Notes: a model not told the origin generated them from the sequence alone. Counted from the first letter of the stretch, positions 11,629 through 23,157 are shown. The stretch: DNA of 64,000 nt from Ophioderma brevispina (GCA_023653785.1 JAMKCH010014213.1:1-64000), one strand, 5' to 3'. Program-made: numbers and translations.

Positions 11629-11820
11629 TATGCTAGGCCTATATAGGTCCAATTGGCTAGCTAGGCCCGGGTAAAGCTTCGACTAGCCTGCTTTGCTACG
11701 CTACACTTACTTTGTCGATTAGCACCAAATACTAGGCAGAAATTATTCGGTTATCGTTTCGCGTTCAAACAACGATACTTGAGCATTTGTACAAATCACA
11801 TGTACGCTACTGCAAAATAT
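11629..11820. repeat. Direct duplication, copy 2
   Basis: Partner of 11174-11360. The 270 bases between the copies are not repeated, so this may be a segmental duplication or two insertions of one short element. Confidence 0.85.
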
Positions 11821-14800
11821 ACACACTGCGGTTTCGCACTATTATGAGGGCCCCCTATTTGTGGTATACTTCGTCCGCCTGAACTAAGGAGTGACGTCAT
11901 AGCATTTCACTCAGGCTTAAATGTGGAAATGGCAGAAAACCGCAAGTTGTAATCGCGAGTGGACAAAGTCGGCGTGCGCGCTACGCATGTACAATATCTG
12001 CCCAAAAGCTATGGACGACTAAGTATAATCAAAGGCTTAGTGTAAACCGTGAAAGCGCAAGCACTTGTGAATTGAACTTTATTCGTTAATACTTTCTCAA
12101 ATTCACTGAGTACTATGCGCTTTCACTTCCGCTTTAAAGCCTAATCAATAATAGTCTATGATAGGGCCCATGCCATCCCAATACAATAATGACCCTCGTG
12201 CATTGCAGCAGCAGTCAGATACTGAGAGTGATAGGAAAAGAGGAGTCAAGGAGACAAACCATACACTTCAAGCCACAACATCCAACAACTCCTGTAAACA
12301 CATACCCGGCGAATGACTACCGCTGTAATACGTGTAAGTGCCTAAACTTATTTGACTTCCACCAGGCTCTGGCTGTGACGGTAACATTAACAACACTTTG
12401 CTGAGTTTGAGGTCAGCAAATGCTCTGCATGATCTTATGGTTTATGTCAGGTTTACGGCTTGGTATTATTTTGAGATAACTAACAACAGGTGGTTTTTCT
12501 CTAAAATGGCTCATGATCCCTGTGGGTATATTTATTTATTCAGTTTTAATATTTCGAGTGGTTTAAAACACAGCAAAATGGCGATTGATAGCTTGAATAC
12601 TATCTTTTATCCCACAATATAGTCCCTGGAAAATCCTCTGGCAATATATGCGTGCTTGCCTTTACGTTAAAAATAGTGATATTTACCTAAATCAAGTAGG
12701 CCTATGATTGCTCATTTTGATAACTGGGTGTACCCATCATTCTCTCCTGCGTTAGATGGTTTCGTGACGTGCATCTTACGTATAAAGAGTTCATTGGAAA
12801 GCACGGTGAATTCTGCCGATGCGAATATTTTGGGGAATTGTGGGTATTCTAAGACCAACACTTGCTTGCGCTAACAATGTCTGGTGCCGGTGTCTTTTAC
12901 AACTCACCGGAGGAATAACACGGGTAGAACGGCACCACCCAAGTGGGGCTCTTGCTCAGCAGGCTTGGTATTCCTTACGGTCCATGGACACTTCAAACAT
13001 ACTTATAATACCCCCAAAAATGGTTTCATTCATCGTATGTATTGGTAACATGTAAGATCTGCATAGAGCAGTAATTGAGAAACCGTAATTTTATAAAAAA
13101 TCGGCATAATATCATGTGGTTTTGGACAAGCTTTTCAAAGGAAATTCCAAATGAAAGTGATTATCGCGCTGGCAAGCGTGACCCCGAAGTGACGTCCGAG
13201 TAACAATACGCGATAAGCGATACGCGTCATGATCTTCATCGTGGACGGACGTGCTCGTGGCCCAGTTTTCTGCATACGTACACAGGTTTGACTTCTTCGC
13301 GGTAATATGCGTCGTACGTTTTGTATCATATGGCATAATTTTTCTTGATTGGTGTCCTTAAAATTATGATAATGTGCTGTAATTGTAGACGGGTGCAACC
13401 GCGGCGACCGTACGACAAGGAGAATCAGAAGAACAGAATAGCTTTATTCAGTTCCCAGACAAAGAAACCGACAAGGAGAGATATCTAGAGTGTGCGGTGC
13501 GGTTTAGCCCACGTGTGAGCTTGGTTTACAACTTGTTACTCTGACGTCCATTACGGGGTCAAGTGCCACTCCCAGCATCTTGATACCGTTCGCAAAACAG
13601 GAGAAGGCCCTGTCAGTTAGGTTATAGTTTTACCTTGAAATTAACACTTCCCCGATGTTCACTTTTAAAAATCTGTGTTGCGATATGATCAGGATACCGA
13701 TGAGGTACGAAAATGTAAGAAATTAAGCAATGTCTACCAAGCCGTGTCCATGGACCTTTTAGTGATGTGGATCTTATCTTATGCACATGGTTCATAAACA
13801 ACTTAGGGAATCATAACAAGATCAAGAAAATATAGTTCATTTTCTTGATATCAGATGAGATGCTTCAAATTGGCCGCCATTTTGGATTTTCTGCCTTTTT
13901 GATCAATTTTTTGCCAATTTAAACAATGGAATTAACCAGATTGGAGTGTTCCATCATGGTAATTTCTGTTCTAAAATGGCCGAAACACAATCAAAGTTGA
14001 GTAATTGGATAATATAATAACCATCGAAAGCACGTAAAAACATTATATTTTAACGTTGCGGCCATTTTGAATTTGCGGCCATCTTGGAAGGAATTAATTT
14101 GGCCCCTAGACCAGATTTATTCAGCATATCAACAGCTACATCTGTTCCAAATTTTGGTACTATTTTCATCCAAAATGCACAATAGGTTTGATCTCTTGCA
14201 CAGTCTGCATGACTAATCGGGCTTGACTCGCATATATCTACATATACGCACTGAATCAATATAATATTATTTTTCAAACGTGAAAGCAACCAGAAATTAT
14301 GGCCTAATGTTTTTGGAGGCAAGGGGGACTAACAATAATGCACGACATTCAGAAACTTTGGGTAATTTTCTGCTGAGACTAAGGGGGACATCCACAATCC
14401 TCTGTTCGAGACAAATGTTCGGACAACGCTCTAATTGGGAGGGCCAATTTCCCCTCCCCTTGCTCACTGCCTCCAAGATGCCAGGGAGAAACCAATGAAG
14501 AAACCAGTGTTACCAAAGACCATAAAGGGAAGGATGTTTCATGTTCAAGGTCCCGTGCATCCACCATACTCTCGCGCTCGTGCGTAAAGAATTTTTAATT
14601 TTGCGTAAAAACCTCTTGCTACTCTTGATGTGCCGCTCTTGTTGTTAAGCGCGGGCACTCGACGCTTCAGCTGCGGAGATATTGAGGCTTTGAACGATGC
14701 CAAAAGTTGATATATGAACCCAAACTCCTTTGCTTGGGCTGTGTTAGTTTAGGTGTTTTGCATCAATCTGCCTCCGATACTGTGTGTATTGGTTAACTAA

Positions 14801-15277
14801 ACCCTTTTAAATGTTTTAAAATAACAAAACCCTAAACACTTATTTTATTTAAAGCTATGTAGACAGTGCCTATATAGAGGATTGTGACTTTGTTTATGTT
14901 TGTGGCGCCCCCTGTTGTGTAAGAGCACCTGGCAGGGCAGAAGCCCCTATACTTGCACAGGGAATTTCGTTTTTCTGCTCTAAACTTTGGCTTCAAATTA
15001 AATAATACCAACAATTCAATTAAGCATGCTTGCTATGCTACCATTGCATATTGTAACCGATTTCGATCAAGAGAAGGTGTCTGCAATTATGACCAGATGT
15101 TTATGTGGTCTGTCATTGAACGACGGTAATATTTTGCCTGCCAGAATACAACAGAGGGCGTCCTGAATGCATATTCATCATAGGTCACATCATCTATACT
15201 CATTAAAGCCGAAGTATATTTTTTGAGGCCTCCAGCATAGCTGGCAGGACACATAACAATCCGTTGTGCGTGTGTAT

Positions 15278-15308
<31 letters not shown>

Positions 15309-16200
15309 TGTTAAATTTTCAAATTTGACCTCAAGTGAAAATTTGAAGTATCATTTGGAACCAAACTGTGTCATCATGGCTTGCCGAGAGGGTGGGGGTG
15401 TGCAGGGGCATGTGCCCCCGACCTTGATGTTTTGTTGGTACATAAACGGTCCGTCGTTACATTTATCTAAAAAGCTTAGTATCTCTGCGTTGTGAAAATG
15501 TTTCTTTTGAGTCGACGTTAAAGAAATTAGGGTCACCGGCGTCGTAGCGATTGGAAAATACAATACCCTGTCGGTTTTTGTTTTTAACCGACACGTGTAT
15601 TGTAATTTCCCAAGCGGTACATTCCCAAATCGGTGCCCCCTCGTCAACAAAATCCTGCTACGCCACGGTGTGGTGTTCCAAATGTGCAACATGGGATCCC
15701 TCATATTTGAATGAGATCAAAGGTCACGTGCCAGGTCAAAGGTCATGTGAGGCAAGTTGTAAGGCTGGGCGATCCCCAAAGCTTATATCTTTTAATATAT
15801 CGAGCGCAAAGCCGAGAACCGCGAAATTCTAGTTGAAATTATACATTTGTTAGAACACCTGGGTATCAGTATCCCGATACAAAGAATATGGTGATATTGT
15901 TTCATTGAGTTTTTGAATCCCATCGTAGATTTCTTTCAGGTTCATCTTTAAATTACATTTTCGCAAGGTCACTGGGGGGTTTTAATCGAAAAACTATGTT
16001 TACCCGATTTGAAAAATGCATTTTGACATACCGTACGACTCTATCAATTGTGATAAATAATGCAATTTAACAACTACAACATTGTATATGATTCTTAATA
16101 TTCTATCAAAGTAGAATCATTGTGTTTCATACTATAAGTTAATTCCTTTTAAAATTGAGGAAAAGAAAAGCAAGTAAATCTACCCATAGCTAGCTACATA
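11821..16200. other. Non-coding stretch with scattered features
   Basis: No recognised gene. It contains a perfect TGACGTCA at 11892-11899, a short exon-like ORF at about 13389-13545 (containing FIQFPDKETDKERYLE, unassigned), phrases such as GCCATTTTGGATTT typical of low-information AT-rich DNA, a long hairpin at 15551-15613 and a T25 run at 15279-15303. Confidence 0.5.
15551..15613. repeat. Long hairpin (inverted repeat)
   Basis: The left arm (15551-15579, TTGGAAAATACAATAC then CTGTCGGTT) pairs with the right arm (15586-15613, AACCGACA then GTATTGTAATTTCCCAA) around a short T-rich loop, with one or two mismatches. It could be the core of a small foldback transposon or a transcribed hairpin. 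Nothing in the sequence decides between them. Confidence 0.8.
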
Positions 16201-16229
16201 TACCCGGGCACACTTTTATGTTTCCATAT

Positions 16230-16770
16230 GTATTATTTACATCATTAAGGTGTGGGCATTATGATTTGGTTTTCAAGGAGTACATCGCAAAGCCGACCTT
16301 AATAAACTCGGAGATGAGCAAGCGTGCATTCGTTTTGCGATTTTTAGCGTCGCAAAAATTCCTGAGCGATTTTCCACTTCTACATTTACGCGAGATTTGT
16401 TAAAGCGTTGTTGCAAAATCGCGTGAACTTTGCATGTTGCTAGGATGGACCTTTATAACTCCATTTGCCCTTCCTCCTCCGTTCAGTGACGTCAGCGCGA
16501 GTTTTGATGTTCTCACCAGTAAACCGCGCGCGCTGGCTTAAAGCGATGGTGTTTTACACGCGCGCCACAAAGAAAGCATATCTTGCCGCGCGAAAAAGCT
16601 TTGCTCAAGGTTATGACATCCCTGCACGGAGGTTAGAAATTGACTATTGTCTAAAACTCGCCTGATTAATACGCGTCTCACCTTTCACGCACCCATTTTT
16701 TTTTTTGCTGCGTGACATTGTAAGGCCGTAAAAATACCGCGAGACGCATCGTCTCTAGTGCAGATGGAAA
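16230..16770 (+). promoter_or_regulatory. CpG-rich segment with perfect CRE/ATF site
   Basis: This segment is clearly richer in CpG and GC than its surroundings. It contains an exact palindromic CRE (TGACGTCA, 16487-16494) about 30 bases after a TATA-like TTTATAA (about 16452). CREs bind CREB/ATF dimers, and vertebrate ATF3 is known to act on its own promoter through ATF/CRE-type sites. The segment lies 4.7 kb upstream of the first visible bZIP exon, so a promoter or enhancer role is possible but inferred only. ORFs here (16218-16665) show no recognisable domain. Confidence 0.35.
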
Positions 16771-17629
16771 TTTCCCTCTAAAAATGTCCCTTTTCGACGA
16801 TTTTCAGGTAAACTAATCCGTGACACCATTTTTTTAGTTCGGTATTTTTAACGTATTCGAACTTAGACCTAAACATCTGTGAAAATCAGAAAAACGTTCG
16901 GCCCCTTTGTTATCTTGTTGGGGCACTTTAATCGGTAAATCACATTCCCCTAGAGCAAAAATGTACTTTTTGAAAGTCTTTTTTCGTCAAAAACGAATTT
17001 TATGGGGTAGCATATTTTTTTATTTCAGATTTGTTTTATCAGCACCACATGATGTACTATATATCAAATTTTAAAAGAATTCGACGGCCCATTGTAAATC
17101 ATGATTCCAACCACCTTAATAAATCTGAAATAATAAAATCAATCGATCAATTGGTGAATACGCACTTCACTGTAAAAACTTAGAGCGTAATTTTAGGGTT
17201 AAAATGATTTATAATAAAAATAGTGTACAGTGTTTGAAAAACAACCAAATCCTGTATTTGTACATTCCAATTCCCCAGGCCACTGTTGACTCAATGACAC
17301 CTTGGCTACTTCAACTGCAAATTTTGCAAATGTACACTTTTTAACATCTGACGCTAGTGTTCTGTTTATTTTTGAGGATTACTAATCCCAATTGCCATAC
17401 AATATGGCCTTGGTTTGTAGATAAATAAAGGAAAGGCTAATCGAAGTGCTATTAGTAATCCTCCCATAGAGCTAAATAAAAAAAGCTCCACTTTGTGATA
17501 AAATAATCAATATTATTCTATTTCTTATTTTACTGAGAAAAGATTTCTCACAGAGAAGAACCTTCAATTTATTCTTCAAGACAAAATGGAATTACCCATA
17601 GTGCACGGTACTGAGTGTACTTTGTTTCA

Positions 17630-18680
17630 CTCAGAGATTTCTAGAAAAACTAGGTACTATAAATAGCTTGAGATTTCTCAGTATGCGCAACAACGATTGC
17701 ATCTATAGGTATTTGAAATGATCTCATCATCGAAAACTTCCTATTGGATAAAGATTGCAATCGTAAGATGATGTCATTTATGTGCGATCCAATTGGCTAA
17801 GTAAGAGTTGTAATAGGCTATATTGGGTGCCAAATGTGAATTTCAAAGTGAAAGAACTTGAGATTCAAAAGGAATTAGAAATAGAATTGCACAACAATAA
17901 ACAAAAACAAAAGAAATGGAAATGCAAACAAACAGAAAAGGAAATGCAATTCAAAAGAAATATGACATTAGATAAGAAAAATTGCAAATGCAGCAAAAGA
18001 TGAAAGAATTTAGGTTTATCAGATGAAAAACAAGTTTTTCCAAAATGTGATTCAATAAACTCATTTTAACGACAAAACCACGGTTTATCAGTTGATAAAC
18101 AGTATTAGCGCCTTTGTCATAAACTTAGAGTATTACTAAACACGGTTTATCAGTCCATCAACACTAGTGTTAGAAAACGTTTATCACCGATAACATTGCT
18201 TTCGAAAATTACTGTATATCTAGCTTGCCATATGAGAGTTTTTTTTCGCTGAGAAATGACGTGAATTCTAAGTTAATGTCTCTAAAAATAGCTTTCCCGG
18301 AAACCGAACGTGTCATCCGCAAAATCGCTGTTTGTGAATGGGGTCAAAGGTCACAGGGTCATCAGAGGTAAATCTGTGTGTACAGCCCACATGAGTCTTT
18401 GGTCAGTGGTTCTTCTGACGAGTATGAGTTTAAGGAAAGTAACCATGATACAAGCATGCAAGAGAAAAAGGGAATTTCCCTAAATGCTAAATTTGGAACC
18501 GGTGTGATCTTTGTTTACATGCTCAGAGACCTTTCTAGAAATCTCTAAAGAGCTGGGACGATGTTCCAGTACCTGTGCAACAGATTGCGCAATAGTCGTG
18601 ATGTCATGAATAAAATTTCCTATTGGGCAAGCTGGGTTAAGTTGCATGATGCAACTGTAAGATGCTATTTTTGGAGATTG
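17630..18680. repeat. Diverged direct repeats flanking an A-rich segment
   Basis: 17630-17800 and about 18528-18680 share CAGAGA..TTTCTAGAAA, CGATTGC / AGATTGCGC, TTCCTATTGG and GTAAGATG in the same order. Between them is an A-rich stretch (17840-18010) whose Lys-rich 73-codon ORF is compositional. This may be two copies of one short element or a rearranged one. Confidence 0.45.
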
Positions 18681-18825
18681 AGGTGAGCGTTCTAGTATAA
18701 ACAGGATAAGGTTGATCCGCGGATGTGAGTAGACCCTGTGAGCAGTTACTAACCAGGATTAGTTTTTTTATTATAGTTATGTATTTTTGATAAACCAACA
18801 ATTGAGCTAAAAGCTATCTTTGTAG

Positions 18826-19140
18826 TACGGTGTCTTTGAAGCCGAAAGCGCTGGGAATCAAAACAGGATTCCATTTTATGGTCCTAAAAGTGGACATTTG
18901 CTGACAGACCAGACAGATCTGTGGGAGGATATTTGCGCACCCGGCGTTGTTATATGCGAATTTGTGTCATCGGAAGGAGAGGACCCTATAGAAACCGAGT
19001 CGTCTTGGGTTGCGGGCAACGTTATCTGCAGGAGAGGAGGTAATTACTGAACAAGATTCCCCACGAATTGTGTTGTGCGACTTCCAAGGACACAGACACC
19101 AGTTTACATCTCCCGTAGAAGACATGCAAACAGAGGGGCA
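18826..19140 (+). other. Unassigned exon-like ORF
   Basis: After an acceptor-like CTATCTTTGTAG, and a perfect branch-point TACTAAC further upstream (about 18749), a stop-free frame of about 73 codons begins at 18826. It contains GVFEAESAGNQNRIPFYGPK, SGHLLTDQTDLWEDICAPGV and VICEFVSSEGEDPIETESSW. A donor-like GAG/GTAATT lies at 19039-19045. With a one-base shift there the reading continues as ITEQDSPRIVLCDFQGHRHQ until a stop at about 19150. It has no Met start. The amino-acid mix looks protein-like rather than repeat-derived, but I do not recognise it. Its phase-1 exit does not match the phase-0 entry of the bZIP exon at 21228, so nothing links it to that gene. Confidence 0.4.
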
Positions 19141-19277
19141 TTCCAGATAAGTACAAGAAGGGTTCGGAACTTTAAGGAATTCCGTTTATTGATTGGACTC
19201 ACAGTGAAGGTTTTGGACATTTCGAATTGAAATATCTGAAAAAAACAATAATGGGGATTTACTATTTGGAATTTTTA

Positions 19278-19565
19278 AAGGGCCGATCGCTAATAGCCTC
19301 GTCCCCAGGGACCTCAGATTTTACCCGCGAAGTGGTCATCAAAAATTTTGGTATCAGAAGAAGCTACTATTTTTCTCATTACCCGGTGAAATCTTAGGGG
19401 CTAAAGGGTGTTTGGTTTGGATGTTATGAGCGAAATTCGCCCTTATTTTGGTAGACCAACGCTAAGGGGATTACAAAATCACGTTTTCAGCTCTCACTTC
19501 AAAACGGGTTGAAATATCGGCGTGAAACTGAACAGATGGGGGTGGTTTTGGGTGAAGGCCCCCCA
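19278..19565 (-). repeat. Dispersed repeat family R1, copy 1
   Basis: In reverse orientation this shares GGCCTTCACCC, TTTCAACCCGTTTTGA, GCTCATAACATCCAAACC and TAATGAGAAA with 39487-39780 (+) and partly with 50575-50765 (+). It is non-coding. The family structure is unknown. Confidence 0.75.
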
Positions 19566-19599
19566 TTTCTATAAAGATGAACAATTTATAGACTTAAAT

Positions 19600-21180
19600 C
19601 GGGTCACCCCCCTTTAAAGATTTATTTTAAATCTAAAAAACAAAACAAAGCAGATCAAAAATAAAACAACTAAAGTGCCTCGAAGTTTCCTTGAGTTTTC
19701 AATAGCATAATCTTAACTAGAATTCCTGTATTTGAAATGAAAAAAACAAGATCGGAATTCAGATCCATTATGTCACGATTTAGGGCAACATGGTTGTTTC
19801 AACTGAATAAATAACCGAAATTTATGTGCGTCCCCTTATGACTATGAGGAAGACACCAAATAATCCATCTTTTTCCAGAGTTATGCTATTATTGGCAGTT
19901 TATTGTCCTTTCAATGGCTCATAACTTAGCGATTAAAATTTGTAGACATTTCTTAGCTTTATATAACATGTCAAACCTTGTGCCTGAAATAGCCAAAAAA
20001 AGTGAAGTTTCAATTTTAATATTACTTGAACTATCTAACACACAGGATCACAATTACGAAGTAATGCCTTTTCGATTCCATAATATTTGAAAATTGGAAC
20101 AAGTTCACCTACTTATTTAAAAAGAGACAAGATGGGTATATATGGAACTCTTCCCAAATATAATTGAACTTCTAACCTCTTTAAAAACTTATCAAGCGAA
20201 GCGTACCATTTTTATGTTATGTACAACTATAGACCTACGTATACAGTCGTAATCCTCGGAAATCAATTGTAGGAACCGACGCCAATCAAAAATTATAATT
20301 CACCGTGAGTTTCAATGAACTTTCCATACACGACACGTACAATCAGGAACAAACCGGTTTAGAAGTAAATTATAGTCCGCCGTAACTCATAGTCCGGCTA
20401 CAATGGTAAAGCATAGGGCACTCGATTCAGTTTGACTCGTCATGCAACAATTTAGTTTCACGCTTTAATTCCGTTGTCGTCTATTGGAGCCCGACTGTGG
20501 CTTTCGGCGGACTATATTCTTTTCACACCGGTATTGAACATGGTCAAATTACCGTTTTACCCTTGCTCTGTATCACGTGATTTATTCCGGTAAATGCAAT
20601 ATGACGAACAGTTAGAGTGTTTAACGTGTGTTGGACGAGTTTGGTCGTTTTTGTCGTTTGATAATGATGTAGTTTTTCCGCGGTTGGACGATGTTTTTTT
20701 TAATTGTAGCGTTAGGGCAGCAGAATTGAAAATAGTCATCACAGAAAGTTGGTTTTGCCGTCTGATGTGTCAAACAAAGCACAGCAAATTCATTAATACT
20801 CCCTTTTATACTATTTGCTATTTACATTAATCATACAATGGATACAATAAAGGACCACCTGAATATAAATTACGCAGCTCGTTGCAATTAATGTAAACGT
20901 GCTTTTTCGTAAGGCAGATATAACCACGAATCACGCCAAAAATAAGTCAAAACATGTTGTTCTTTTGCGACGACTGGCACAGTAAGGCTGGTAAACCGTC
21001 AGGCCATGCACGAAAGGTGTGTCACCCCTAAAAAATATCAATTCTATTATAGATTTTTATATCAAAATATTTAGAAGACCATCAAAGAAGAGCATGCCGT
21101 ATTTTTAATTTTTCATTAAAAATACTTTTGATCATCCGCTCCTCTTAAACGTCATCGTAGTCATCTTTTTTATGGTAGCT
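19600..21180. other. Non-coding stretch upstream of the bZIP gene
   Basis: No gene is assigned. A perfect TCACGTGA palindrome (20573-20580; the E-box type bound by MITF/TFE bHLH-ZIP factors) lies about 650 bases before the first visible bZIP exon, in a patch with more CpG than its flanks (about 20460-20720), so a promoter is possible. The 78-codon ORF at 20594-20830 has no recognisable domain. Confidence 0.4.
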
Positions 21181-21227
21181 ATGGTGTGCACCTTTTTAAT
21201 GTTTTTTTATTGTGCCCTTATTTGCAG

Positions 21228-21562
21228 ATACAGAAGAGTTTACCGGAATGGCTTCGAAGCAAAACAATCTTAGCTTCTGAAATTCATGAAATTGTACCCG
21301 TCAGTATTATGAACAACACTTATGAAAAATTCCTGGATGCTACAGAATACTATGTTCAGTGTCCACATCCTGCTGGGATAAAAAAAATTTTTATTAACAC
21401 GTGAATCGTGTGATCTCTAAGTCTTCTGCTAGGAGTGACGGTTTTGACTTTGATCTCATAAATGTCGTGAAAGAAGATTTGAAGCAAAACATTCACCAAA
21501 GACGCCAAGAGAAGGGTCTTGTTGAAATCGACTCTGAGGATAACTTTCCGCGCTCTTATCCG
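21228..21562 (+). CDS. bZIP copy A, N-terminal exon (frame interrupted)
   Basis: An internal-type exon: acceptor TTATTTGCAG ends at 21227, donor CCG/GTAAAT follows 21562, and both sides are phase 0. The first frame reads QKSLPEWLRSKTILASEI, EIVPVSIMNNTYEKFLDATE and YYVQCPHPAG. It then meets a stop at 21402-21404, while the frame one base back continues with VISKSSARSDGFDFDLINV, VKEDLKQNIHQRRQEKGL and DSEDNFPRSYP. The VKEDLKQNIHQ stretch resembles the conserved VKEEL..AIQ segment before the basic region of ATF3. Length 335 is one short of a multiple of three, so one lost base would explain the shift, but the stops in both frames confine the switch to about 21398-21401, not to the nearby A8T5 run. 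It is a real lesion, a sequencing error or two compensating errors. A start codon is not settled; ATG at 21308 or an upstream exon are options. Confidence 0.7.
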
Positions 21563-21592
21563 GTAAATTGCTTGCATAGTCTCTAAATACAA

Positions 21593-21833
21593 AAGAGTGA
21601 ATTTCACACTTTTAGAGTGACTACAGGGCCCACTCCGAAAAGAGTAAAATTTTAAACCCTTCAAATAATATGTTTTGGCCAAATTTACTCTTTATATAAT
21701 TTAAAATAATACAATTTTATCATTTGTAAATTATTAAGATAAAATTTGATCAAAATGGAGTTTGAAAGGTATGAAACTTCACTCTTTTCGGAGTGCGCGC
21801 TGTAGTCACTTTAAAAGAGTGAATTTCACTCTT
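21593..21833. mobile_element. MITE, 241 bp, about 70-bp terminal inverted repeats
   Basis: The left arm starts AAGAGTGAATTTCACACTTT and contains GTGACTACAG and CACTCCGAAAAGAGT. The right arm read in reverse gives AAGAGTGAAATTCACTCTTT, GTGACTACAG and CACTCCGAAAAGAGT. The centre is AT-rich with no ORF. It lies 30 bases inside the first visible intron of bZIP copy A. A non-autonomous DNA transposon is the best reading. I cannot see a clear target-site duplication, so the superfamily is open. Confidence 0.9.
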
Positions 21834-22147
21834 ACGAATTGAAGTTTATAAATGATTAAGTGCAAAGGTCTTCGGAAAAAAGTGTGAATTTGCCTTAGTA
21901 AGTTAGTTTTATTAATTGTTTTCAAATTGACTTTACTGGGAAAAGTAGGATCTGTCACCTCCAATATGCTGAGCAACATTTACATGCCACACTTCTGAAT
22001 TTGCAGAGGTAAAGAGTTGATCACAATGTACCTGTATGATAATGCTCTTTGCATCAAGTTTTTAGAGTACGATAAGTAGCGCCAGGAGCATATCATTGTT
22101 TTAACCGCCAAGAGCGTTTAATTCTGTAGTAGAAGAATCAAAACTCG

Positions 22148-22420
22148 TTGTCTCGCTCTTCCCAACCCTCCTCGATCCCGGATCGCTCCATATGGTGTTA
22201 TATACCAAATACCTGGACCGCTAACCGAGGCAGGAGCGATCCTACAACCGGCCCTCACCTCCTGGGTCGAGTCACTGGATCACTCCAGGATCGAGATTTT
22301 CCGACACATTATACCACCATGCGGGCCCCAAGTGGGAAATCAGTGGTCTTAATAAATTTCATTGTCAGATTTGAGCAAGGCAGCCCCATACCTCTCCAAA
22401 CCTTTAATGAGGATTAAAGT
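22148..22420. other. GC-richer intronic insert with inverted motif
   Basis: Inside intron 1 of bZIP copy A the composition becomes GC-richer. GGATCGCTCC (about 22181) recurs inverted as GGAGCGATCC (about 22231), and related CTCGATCC/GGATCGAG strings occur around them. One frame is open for about 55 codons (contains IPGPLTEAGAILQPALTSWV) but is unassigned. It is probably a short transposon remnant, less likely a cryptic exon. Confidence 0.35.
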
Positions 22421-22639
22421 TCATGCTGACAACGCCTCCATGTGTAAGTGCTGACTACCAAACCCGAAACAAAACCCCACGTTAGATTAGCTAATAATTT
22501 ATTTATTGTGGGTGTATGTGAGTTTGTTTGTAATGTAATGTAAAATTTGAAAATTATTAAAATAACTGTTGTGATCCGAATATTAACAATAATTGAAAGT
22601 CATTCTAAGCATAGTTCCGTTAACTTTAATTTGGTTTAG

Positions 22640-22748
22640 CTTACTTCTGATGAACGAAGAAAGAGACAACTTAGAAAGGAGAGGAATCGCATTGCAGCCG
22701 CAAAAATGTAGAGAAAAGAAGCGACAACAGACGATACAGTTGATAAGG
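22640..22748 (+). CDS. bZIP copy A, basic-region exon (one-base insertion)
   Basis: This encodes the DNA-contacting basic region of a bZIP factor. From acceptor TTGGTTTAG it reads in phase 0 LTSDERRKRQLRKERNRIAA then AK. The five-A run at 22702-22706 carries one base too many: as written the frame meets ATG-TAG, whereas with four A's it reads KCREKKRQQTIQLIR to donor AGG/GTATGA. N-R-I-A-A-A-K-C-R fits the Nxx(A)(A)xx(C/S)R signature, and AAAKCR is the form used by FOS and ATF3. Length 109 minus the extra base is 36 codons, again phase 0 to phase 0, so this one insertion is the only defect in the exon. A homopolymer miscall and a true frameshift mutation both explain it. Confidence 0.85.
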
Positions 22749-23157
22749 GTATGAAGTAATAATATCACTTATCTTGAAAATTTTATAAATCAAACTATCT
22801 CGGCAAAACATCTTAATCAATTTGATGTAAACAAATAATAATCAAAAAGAAATTTGTAGCAAAAATGGATAGCTACAAAAAACGACAAAAAATCACAGTT
22901 TATGCTTTTCAGTGGCATTCTGTTAATATCCCGCTTCCAGGGTAGATATGATGCACCTAATGTAACGCGTATCTTTGATTTTGTGCAGCTATTGTGCAAG
23001 AAATTAGAGACAAGAATATGTTACCATTAGCTACCATTTACAAGTAAAGCAACAGTGATACTTTGTTTTCATATGAACTAATTCGCTAACACTCGACATT
23101 GAATAGCCACTGTGATTTTCACACCATCACTGATATAAATACTCATTTATTTTACAG

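Noticed and set aside
13389..13545. Possible THAP-like exon (FIQFPDKETDKERYLE)
   Set aside because: Only a vague resemblance; the Cys/His pattern of a THAP domain is absent.
17782..18003. Lys-rich 73-codon ORF
   Set aside because: It comes from an A-rich low-complexity stretch and lacks any motif.
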